A stretch of DNA of 64,000 nucleotides from Fusarium oxysporum f. sp. lycopersici 4287 (taxonomy: Eukaryota; Ascomycota; Sordariomycetes; Hypocreales; Nectriaceae): assembly GCF_000149955.1 (NCBI RefSeq), contig NC_030986.1, positions 2,301,886 through 2,365,885 on the forward strand, written 5' to 3'. Below, piece after piece: positions 23,683-31,231 of the stretch. The position numbers and the translations under genes are program-made. How positions within the stretch are numbered: the first letter of the stretch is position 1; every line of letters begins with the position of its first letter. The notes beneath the pieces were generated by a model that was given only the letters and a program-made list of their open reading frames with translations, made no database searches and had not been told where the DNA came from.

Positions 23683-24444
23683 TGCGAATTCAGATGTTGT
23701 TTATATCGAGGGATCATTTTAGATGCAAAACAACAAGACTCAAGGAAGGTGGAAATGATGCGGGTTGTCATACGAACTTTATGCAACACATAGAAGCTTC
23801 AAAACCGATGATGTAGTGGTATCAGAGATGGAATCAACCTCACATGATGAACTGGGCTGCGAGTCATGATGCCATGGCTTCGCTTTAGTGCATGCGACCA
23901 AAATGTAACTTCATATGTTATGTTGGTTAAAGTTATGCCAAAAATCATGCCTCGGTAGGAAATGGCCAAGCTTGGTTGGGTTGGCTTACAAGACCTGCCT
24001 ACTTGGGATGTCAGTGTCAATCCTGTTTGACTCCGTATTCATGGCGCTAATGAGATTACACCAACGAAGCAAGTCACCACCTCAATCCGATAAGGTTTTG
24101 TACTTTTAGGATCAGGCTGGAATGCCGTTACTCGATACATGAAGTAGAGGAATGGCACGCAAATAAGGGAAAGGCTGGATATAGAGGTATATATATCTCA
24201 TTCATTAGCTGTGTAGTTGTGTACATCATTGTTGGTCGAAGAGTATCTTCCCTAGTGCTCCGTTCATGACACCATTACACACAGTGACAAAAGGAATTCC
24301 CAGACGCCCAGACTCCAATCATGCTGCCAAAGGCCCAAAATGACAGTCCCTTCTTACCCAAAAACCCAGCAGTAAATCCTTGTACAAGTGCCCCGTGAAG
24401 ATTAAAGAGGTCATAAAGGAGAGAAAAAAGTGTGCGCGCGCAGT
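23683..24444. other. Intergenic
   Basis: Promoter of the F-box gene and 3' flank of the glutaredoxin gene. AT-rich around 24180-24230 (TATATATATC). No open frame here has a recognisable product. Confidence 0.5.
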
Positions 24445-25347
24445 CTACTTGGTTCGTTCCAGAACCTCGACTCGCTTGTTTCCGAGGTCGACAATCTTGC
24501 CGACGAGCTTGCCTGCCTGGTCCATCTCGGTGATGTCGTCGGCACCTCCCAGGCTCACACCGTTGACCATAATATTGGGTACGGTCCTTCGGCCGGTTGT
24601 CTCGAGTAGTTGGTCTTGCAGGGCTTGGCCTTGGGGATGGATATCGAGTTCAACGACATAGGGCTCGGGTGTGATGGAGTATTTTTCGATCAGAAGGCTC
24701 TTGGCTCGCTTCGAGAAGGGGCAGTACGTCTTTGAGAAGATGATGACTGGATGACAATTAGTGATTATGGTTCCTCTAGTGTTTGCTCTTGGAGACCTAC
24801 CGGGCGATTTCTTGAGGATAGAGTCAAGCTCTTCGCGAGCCGCAATTGCTTCCTTGCTCCTCGTCTCTGTCTCGGGTTTCTTCTCGGCCGCGGCAGCAGG
24901 AGCTGGAATATCGCCAGACACTCCGCCAACAGGTTTGACGATTTTGTCCTTATCCTGACCTTCCGCAGAACTTCCAACTCCCACAAGCTTCTTGGGAGGA
25001 TCAGGTCGCAGACCTCCCTTCTCGTTCGCCTTGCCCTTCGCCTCGGCCTCGGCAGCCTTGAGACGCTCCTGCATCTGAGCAGCTAGCTTCTGGTCGTCTG
25101 CGTCGATATCACCGTCTCCATCCTTATCAGCGTGAGGCTGTCCAGCCTTCTCTCCAGTTGCAAAGTCGACGATAGGCGCCGGGGGTTCGTTTGCGCTCAT
25201 GGCATTTTGGGTCTTCTTGATGAACTCCTGGCCTGTGTAGGTCTCTGCATCGTGATGCGAGTCGAATCCTGAGGTGTAGAAGAGGATAAAGATGAATGTG
25301 CCAATCGTCGCCAGGATTAGTAGGCGTACTCGGCGTGGAGAAGGCAT
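24445..25347 (-). CDS. Membrane-anchored monothiol glutaredoxin (Grx6/Grx7-like)
   Basis: Predicted type II membrane protein of the early secretory pathway. Exon 1 is 25347-24801 and exon 2 is 24746-24445; the 54-nt intron (GTAGGT donor, ATCCAG acceptor) keeps the frame and has no stop codon. The spliced product is 282 residues. A short basic N-terminus (MPSPRRVR) is followed by one hydrophobic helix (about residues 8-27), then a long charged stem and the glutaredoxin fold from about residue 183 (VIIFSKTYCPFSKRAK). The active site is CPFS with Cys191 and no second Cys. RRTVPNIMVNG and GGADDI are the cis-Pro and glutathione-binding motifs. Yeast Grx6 and Grx7 have the same layout. Odd: the stem contains an EF-hand-like loop at residues 74-85. 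Confidence 0.9.
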   Translation of the reverse strand: MPSPRRVRLLILATIGTFIFILFYTSGFDSHHDAETYTGQEFIKKTQNAMSANEPPAPIVDFATGEKAGQPHADKDGDGDIDADDQKLAAQMQERLKAAEAEAKGKANEKGGLRPDPPKKLVGVGSSAEGQDKDKIVKPVGGVSGDIPAPAAAAEKKPETETRSKEAIAAREELDSILKKSPGRSPRANTRGTIITNCHPVIIFSKTYCPFSKRAKSLLIEKYSITPEPYVVELDIHPQGQALQDQLLETTGRRTVPNIMVNGVSLGGADDITEMDQAGKLVGKIVDLGNKRVEVLERTK

Positions 25348-26075
25348 CTCGGCGGGATGATGATCTCGGGACCAGGGGTGGGTGCGCTAGGGAGCGAGCT
25401 CTGGTCAAGAGCTCTTGAGCGTCGCGCGACGAGCGATTGGAGTTGATGGAGGAGCAGCAGGATTGTCTCGGATAGCGATGATTAAGGAGCGTCGAAAAAG
25501 ACGAGAAGGACAGTGAGAGAAATATCGGTCGGCTGGGGTGTTGAGCCGAAGATGACGGTGGGAAAATGGGAATGAAAACGGAAATGAAGAGGAACGGGAT
25601 ACGAGAGTCGACTCCCAGGGACAGATTCTCCAGATTAGAACCTGAGGTAAGGGAGAGCTCTCCAATTCCAGCGGAGGGTTTTGGTGTCTGTGGCCAATCA
25701 GGGCGTCTCATGGGGATAAGACAGTGTGTGTCATCATGGACTGTGCTACAGATGGACAGCATTTCATTTTCTACGCTTGGTAAACCTAGAATTTGAGCAG
25801 TAATATCTTATAAATTCTATAAACTGTGGGAAATCAAAGAGTTACAGTATTTGAAAGTAACATATAAGATAATAAACCATGTTTGGTTCAAGTATCTCAC
25901 CAACGCCCATATGGCCATCCAATATTAAACAAACTCCGTCCAACATGCCAATATCAGAAGAGCCAGCTTCTGATTTCCTCTCATCACTTCCACCCGATTA
26001 TTGCAAAACTTTGTTCTTCTACAAGTCAGTATATGCATCATATTAATCGTGGGCTTGTCACCTACCACTGAATAT
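25348..26075. other. Promoter of glutaredoxin gene and intergenic DNA
   Basis: From 25348 to about 25760 lies the 5' flank of the glutaredoxin gene; its coding strand is pyrimidine-rich. After 25790 the DNA is AT-rich, with no gene seen up to the small secreted-protein gene. Confidence 0.5.
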
Positions 26076-26351
26076 TTATACCGTCAGCCGCTCCACGGAA
26101 TGGTGCATCTCTTGGTCAGGTACAGCCTGTGCTCGCACACTCTGACTAGGCTTCTGAGGCTCTTCGAACAAAACTTGGGGGGCTCCATGGAGATAGTGTG
26201 ATCTTGCGCGGTGCAGAAGAGCTGCTCTTGTTGCGTGGAGGTGTCGAAGATGTTGATTACCATGGCGGTGATGGTGCATTGCTGGTGCAGCCTCGAGAGT
26301 GAAGGCCCAAAGGAAGAAGGCTAGGAAGAAGGAGAGTTTGAAGGACAACAT
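26076..26351 (-). CDS. Histidine-rich small secreted protein, 91 residues
   Basis: ATG at 26351 opens a single-exon frame. Residues 1-22 form a clear signal peptide (MLSFKLSFFLAFFLWAFTLE), with a likely cleavage after AAPA. The mature part of about 67 residues has 12 His, many alternating with Arg and Leu (MHHHRHGNQHLRHLHATR), no Cys, and an acidic/Gln-rich C-terminus. High His content suggests binding of zinc, copper or nickel, or a pH-dependent peptide; both are inference. It matches no family that I know. With no Cys it is unlike a classical effector or hydrophobin. The signal peptide argues strongly for a real gene, but expression evidence is absent. Confidence 0.55.
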   Translation of the reverse strand: MLSFKLSFFLAFFLWAFTLEAAPAMHHHRHGNQHLRHLHATRAALLHRARSHYLHGAPQVLFEEPQKPSQSVRAQAVPDQEMHHSVERLTV

Positions 26352-27445
26352 TTTGTGCTGTGAGCTGAAGTGATGCAACGAATTGGTTTGACTATGTGCT
26401 TGCTGCTATCACGAAAACTCTACTGGGCTATTCGCTCTTATATGTCCTTTGAGATCCCTTACTCCCTTCTCCCATTGAGACCATATGACGAGTAGTGTAC
26501 TTACAATGAGTCTATTCCATGCTTCAGTACCGCATTCGGTCAGAATCGTCCTGTCTTGGAGCCCCTCGGAAGGAATTTGCAGGGTCGTGGGCCGCACTGA
26601 GACAATCTTCTAATAGAGCTGTTTGCGACAAGAAACTATTTCTGGTCCCGCCAGCCCCTTCAACTTATGCTCCCTCCATCACATGAACCCTTTTATCAGG
26701 ATAAATATCATATGAACAAGTCTTAAACACCTCATATAAGCTATTTCCTTGGCCGTTGAGATCGTCGTCAATGTTGATTTGACCCTCGTGGAAAGGGAAG
26801 GCTGGTACTTGTGAGACATTCTCAATAATCGCGCTACATGTGACTTTGTGGGGTTACAATACCACGATTTGAATGTTATCAAGCAGCGATCTGAATCAAA
26901 CCTACATCAGAACTATGAAGTTGACGTGTTAATCTTTTTCATGATATTGACTTACATGAAGGCCATATGAAGCATGACTAATCGAGAATGCTGCTCGGAA
27001 CCAATAGAAACCTGCCAAAACTCTTTTTTACAGTGAGCATCCATAGTGGCACGGGCGTTGATGGATCCTGACAAGTTGCATTTCTAGTGACTTCGATTTA
27101 TGATAAAAAGAAGTGTCCTTTTACTCGACTGAGTCATATCTTGGAGTTTCATAGCATATAACGGGAAAGCATATTCATTTATTTGTTTGTCCTATCTATT
27201 ATCTCACTTTTGATTCCAAAGTCTGTCACCATTTTACATTACAATCCCTTGAACTCACTGCAGACATCTACCCTTGAGTTCTCCGACCTTCTACAGTTTT
27301 AAATCTGCCCTTTCAATACTCTGCTCGAGGGTTTACAAGAATCACCAATAATACTCCCTAGTCTCAGATCAAATATTAGACCCTGGCCGCCTTCGCCATT
27401 CAACCTTGAAGAGCTCTCGCCTGTTTAAAGCATCAGATATTCGGT
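26352..27445. other. Intergenic, AT-rich
   Basis: Divergent promoters of the His-rich protein (minus) and SIL1 (plus). Several short frames occur (26409-26597, 26679-26882) without recognisable features. No repeat or RNA gene seen. Confidence 0.5.
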
Positions 27446-28696
27446 ATGGCTCCCTCAAGGGCAAAATCCTTGTCGCTCATGATCGCCCTCGTCCTGGGTA
27501 TTGTACTCTGCATCTTCGCAGCACCAACACTCGCCTCAGCTCCAGCCTCACAACCATCTCCCGAGGCAGATGTCGAACTTATCTGCCACACAGATAACCC
27601 CAAAGACTGTTACCCAAAGGTGTTTCAACCAACAGATGAGTTCCAGGTCGTCCACGATGATCAGGAACTTCCCCACGGACTCCATGTTCGCCTGAATATG
27701 TCCAACGGCAAGAAGGAGGCCAAGATCAATGTCCTCGATGAAGGAAACCCTGCACTCGAAGGCCTCCCGGTTGACCAAGCTGTTGTTGTCGTCGATCAGC
27801 AGCAACAGGAGGATCCCCAAATTCCCAGGGGCGCCCCGGCTTATGAACCTATTGGTAAAATCAAGGAGCCTGAGGGGGAGGATTTCGTCGGTAAGCCCTT
27901 CTTCACCGCCATGAAGATGTTGAAGGCTGGCGAGACCGGCCAAGGCAAGGAGCTTGACGATGCGCTCGAGGGAATGGAAGAACTGTCACATGATATTTAC
28001 TACGGTCTCAAGGTCACCGAAGACGCGGCGGTGTTGAAGGCTCTCTTCTGCATGATGGCGGATTCAGATGTTGCTTACCCTGCGGATATCACTCCTCGGG
28101 ATCACCAAGCAGCTGCCATTCTCGGGGCCGCGCTGCAGAACAATGCTGCGGCATTGAAAGAGATCACCAAGCAGTGGCCTGGTCTCATGGAGGGTCAGTG
28201 CCCGAGCAACAGTAAGTCTCTAAAGGAGTCTTTCTATACACCTCTTGTGCCCGCTCATGTTCCATCGTCGCTCAGCACCAAGACGTTGGCCTCTACAGCG
28301 AAAGCCAAGGTTGGAGCCATCAACGGCCTCATCAAGAGCGATGTCATCCGAGATGAATTCCTCAAGAACGACGGCATGAAGCTGTTGCTTGAGGTGCTCG
28401 TGCCTGAAGGCAAAGAATGGGATACTACACAGCGCAAGGTCGGCCAGTTGGTTCTAGATACTTTCTTGGATGAAGATATGGGTGCAAAGCTTGGTCAGTG
28501 GCCTCGCACAGAGCGAGACAGCGACGCAAAATGTCGAGTATTTGAGACAAGCACCGGAGAGGGGTGCTGGGACTACCATGTTGCGAGGATCCTGAAGGAG
28601 AACAAGAGAGACAGTGGACATTGGAGCCGGGATCTACATGATCGGCTTGCGGCATTGAGGAAGAGCGGAAAGGTGCCTCCTCGCGTTGAATTGTAG
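27446..28696 (+). CDS. sil1: Nucleotide exchange factor SIL1
   Basis: ER-lumenal exchange factor for the Hsp70 BiP/Kar2. A single exon of 416 residues with ATG at 27446. The signal peptide is at about residues 1-32 (basic start, then SLMIALVLGIVLCIFAAPTL). The conserved fungal Sil1 N-terminal block follows (ICHTDNPKDCYPKVFQPTDE), then the armadillo-like helical domain (about residues 150-390) with the FYTPLVP segment and AINGLIKSDVIRDEF. The C-terminus is RVEL, close to the ER-retrieval class. A GTAAGT at 28211 looks like a donor, but the sequence after it is conserved Sil1 coding, so no intron is used. The stop codon is followed directly by a CAGCA array. Confidence 0.92.
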   Translation: MAPSRAKSLSLMIALVLGIVLCIFAAPTLASAPASQPSPEADVELICHTDNPKDCYPKVFQPTDEFQVVHDDQELPHGLHVRLNMSNGKKEAKINVLDEGNPALEGLPVDQAVVVVDQQQQEDPQIPRGAPAYEPIGKIKEPEGEDFVGKPFFTAMKMLKAGETGQGKELDDALEGMEELSHDIYYGLKVTEDAAVLKALFCMMADSDVAYPADITPRDHQAAAILGAALQNNAAALKEITKQWPGLMEGQCPSNSKSLKESFYTPLVPAHVPSSLSTKTLASTAKAKVGAINGLIKSDVIRDEFLKNDGMKLLLEVLVPEGKEWDTTQRKVGQLVLDTFLDEDMGAKLGQWPRTERDSDAKCRVFETSTGEGCWDYHVARILKENKRDSGHWSRDLHDRLAALRKSGKVPPRVEL

Positions 28697-28800
28697 AGCA
28701 CAGCACAGCACAGCACAGCACAGCACAGCACAGCACAGCACAGCACAGCACAGCACAGCACAGCACAGCACAGCACAGCACAGCACAGCACAGCATAGCA
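28697..28800. repeat. (CAGCA)19 pentanucleotide array in SIL1 3' UTR
   Basis: Nineteen perfect CAGCA units (28701-28795), a partial AGCA before them and a TAGCA unit after. It begins at the first base after the SIL1 TAG, so changes in length do not alter the protein but do alter the 3' UTR. The minus strand reads as a Leu/Cys/Ala/Val repeat frame, which I regard as an artefact. Confidence 0.95.
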
Positions 28801-29126
28801 TCTGCAAGCGAGATTATTATAAGCAGAGCATAGAGCAACTATTTCAAGCTGTAAAATTGAGTATTGCGACATTCTGCATGTGAGATTGCTGTGCCAAATG
28901 TGGTGCAATTGAAGGATTGATCCTGATGTGGTTCGCTAGATTGAGCTCGGTGCAGGAGAATTTCGGACATTGGCCTTACTCCATCTTACAACCAACAAAA
29001 CATTCATGGATCTTGCTGACACCCGAATCCTGAGATAAGTACCTACTTATATACCACAATCGGCCCCGTTTTGATACGTATTTCTGCTATCCGGCTCTTT
29101 CGGACCAAACCTCAGTCTCGTCTAAA
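28801..29126. other. Intergenic, promoter of the SET/MYND gene
   Basis: 326 bases with no coding potential, ending at the ATG at 29127. It should carry the SIL1 polyadenylation region and the promoter of the next gene. Confidence 0.5.
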
Positions 29127-30818
29127 ATGAATCAAGACGTACCCTTCCAGCTAAGGCATGATAAAAAAGGTCGTGGAATCTTCTCCACCAGAGCCTTTTC
29201 TCCAGGCGACATCATCCTCCCATTCACACCAACGATTCTCATCCCCTCACTATCTCACATAAAAACCATCTGCAGCCACTGCTTCAAGCCGGCTGACGTA
29301 CGCTCCTGTTCCGGCTGCCACGCCGTGTCCTACTGCGATGCCGCCTGTCAATCTGCAAACTGGACTGCAGTACACTCCAAAGAGTGCAAATTACTGCGTA
29401 AAGTGACCGAGCAAGGACACCCGGGCATACCGACGCCTGTGCGCGCAGTGATTCAGGCGCTGGTGAAGCCTGGTATTGGCGCTGCGCTGGAGAACCTTGA
29501 AGGAAATGTCGAGTCTTGGAGGAAGAGTGACAAATGGGCTGACATGGAGATGATGGCCATGGGTGCTACTGCGTTTACTGGGCAGGGCACGGGTCAAGAG
29601 GAATTGCAGAAGACGCTGGCTCTGCTCTGCAAGGTAAGTCCTCAGAAATGTACGGCAACAGGTCAATATACTGACATATCACAGATTCAGACAAATGCCT
29701 TTCATAGATATGATGCCGATCTTGGACAGGTCGGCATCTTTCTCGAACCAAAGCTCGCCATGGCCAACCATTCCTGCATTCCCAATGCCATGGTGCAGTT
29801 TGTTGGCAGGAAGGCCATACTTAGAGCTGAAAAGCCGATCAAAGTCGATGAAGAGATTGAGATCTCTTACACGGGTATGTCTCCCTGTCATATCCTCAAG
29901 ATGCCCACTGACATGCTATCAGATTACACGTTCCCTCGGTCCAAGAGAAAACATGCACTTGCACCGTACTTTTTTGATTGTCAATGCCCTAGATGCGAGA
30001 AAGACCTCAACGTCTACCAAGTCTGTGCTGGCTCTCCAATCATCAATATGAACCGCCATAGCCTTGTCGCTGATGTCGGCAAGCTTGGCAAGCACCCTGC
30101 TGCAACAGATTCGACAAAAGCCTCAACGGCGACGAGTTTCAGCGAGCAACTGTCTGATTTAATAGATGAGAAAGACCCTGCCTTATCACCAGAGAATCGT
30201 CGAAGAGCACTTCGAGCTCGTTACCAGCAATGCAAAGGGCTGACAGCCGAGAAGCTTTGGGCAGTATCACCACTCCCACAGCTGCTGACTGAGGTATCAA
30301 TCCTATACATCGAAGAAAGCAACTTCATATATGCCTTAACTACGGCATGCTTCGTTGCGACTTCCAGCGACCCTTATCGACATGTCTTTCCATGTCATCC
30401 TATTCGCATCAAGGGCCTTTTACTCGTCGCCAAATTACTCGCCAATACGGCAGCTGACACAGCCTCACTCGGTAACTCACAAGCCGTGGCATCAAAAGGA
30501 GATGTTAACCAGAGGGCCCTTCAGACACTGCAGGACATTGACCAAGTTTCCTTGTGCCAGATGCTTCTCATCATGATTATACGGTCTGTTCCCGGAGACT
30601 ATGTTCGAGAATGGGAAGTCTCGGCCACTGCTCAGCAGATGCTGGATGAGATCAATGAACTACCAGGAAGAGACCAGGAGTTGTCTCTTATTAACGCCTG
30701 GAAAGAGGATCCTGAGGGTGAACAAGCTCGAGCCTTCTTTGAGTATGCTGTAGTGAAGCAAGTAGATTCTCTGGCGAATTTGGGACTTGAGATACTTGAG
30801 ATGGACTTTGGCTATTAA
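29127..30818 (+). CDS. SET and MYND domain protein (SMYD-like)
   Basis: Putative lysine methyltransferase. The genomic frame is open for 563 codons, but two canonical introns sit in it: 29634-29684 (51 nt, GTAAGT...CACAG) and 29875-29922 (48 nt, GTATGT...ATCAG). Both keep the frame. The spliced protein is 530 residues. The SET N-flank is GRGIFSTRAFSPGDIIL. The MYND zinc finger has Cys at 49, 52, 61, 64, 70, 74, His83 and Cys87. The SET core has NHSCIPNAMVQF and EEIEISYTDYTFPRSKR. The post-SET-like cluster is CQCPRC. The split of SET by MYND is the SMYD architecture. The C-terminal half is helical and TPR-like. The substrate is unknown. Confidence 0.9.
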   Translation: MNQDVPFQLRHDKKGRGIFSTRAFSPGDIILPFTPTILIPSLSHIKTICSHCFKPADVRSCSGCHAVSYCDAACQSANWTAVHSKECKLLRKVTEQGHPGIPTPVRAVIQALVKPGIGAALENLEGNVESWRKSDKWADMEMMAMGATAFTGQGTGQEELQKTLALLCKVSPQKCTATGQYTDISQIQTNAFHRYDADLGQVGIFLEPKLAMANHSCIPNAMVQFVGRKAILRAEKPIKVDEEIEISYTGMSPCHILKMPTDMLSDYTFPRSKRKHALAPYFFDCQCPRCEKDLNVYQVCAGSPIINMNRHSLVADVGKLGKHPAATDSTKASTATSFSEQLSDLIDEKDPALSPENRRRALRARYQQCKGLTAEKLWAVSPLPQLLTEVSILYIEESNFIYALTTACFVATSSDPYRHVFPCHPIRIKGLLLVAKLLANTAADTASLGNSQAVASKGDVNQRALQTLQDIDQVSLCQMLLIMIIRSVPGDYVREWEVSATAQQMLDEINELPGRDQELSLINAWKEDPEGEQARAFFEYAVVKQVDSLANLGLEILEMDFGY

Positions 30819-31231
30819 ATAGAGATAACTTGGTGTTGGTTTTGGAACCAACTAGATTCGCGAGTCAGGAATTTAGATGCTTGAAGACTTTGGACCTATT
30901 ATTGAGTACCGTAACATTACATGATTATATAGATTCCTATATCTACTTCAACCCTCCTGCCTCGTGCAAGACGCGTAAAGTGGTTAAGCTTACAGACACT
31001 CTCATTGGCTGCTCTCACAACAAGCTTGCGCCCCACTCTCTAGGTAAAGTCCCTTGAAAAAACGCCTGGCAAGCAAACAGGTACGTACCCTTGGCACAGC
31101 AGTGCATCTGCATTCTTGGATCGCAATTCTTTTTTATTTCCTTAAACATTGTTACCTCACGACGTGAACTCTTTTCACGTTTCTCCTTCTAGCGGCGCAT
31201 TATTTGCGCTCGCACTCGTGTAAAATTCATA
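30819..31231. other. Intergenic, promoter of the exonuclease gene
   Basis: 413 bases between two plus-strand genes, with no coding signal. AT-rich at about 30890-30950 and pyrimidine-rich near 31120-31200. Confidence 0.5.

Noticed and set aside
28211..28276. Possible intron in SIL1 (GTAAGT donor, CTCAG acceptor)
   Set aside because: The sequence between contains conserved Sil1 coding (FYTPLVP), so removal would damage the protein.
28425..28908. Two minus-strand frames with Leu-Cys-Cys-Ala-Val repeats
   Set aside because: They are translations of the (CAGCA) array and of the antisense strand of SIL1.
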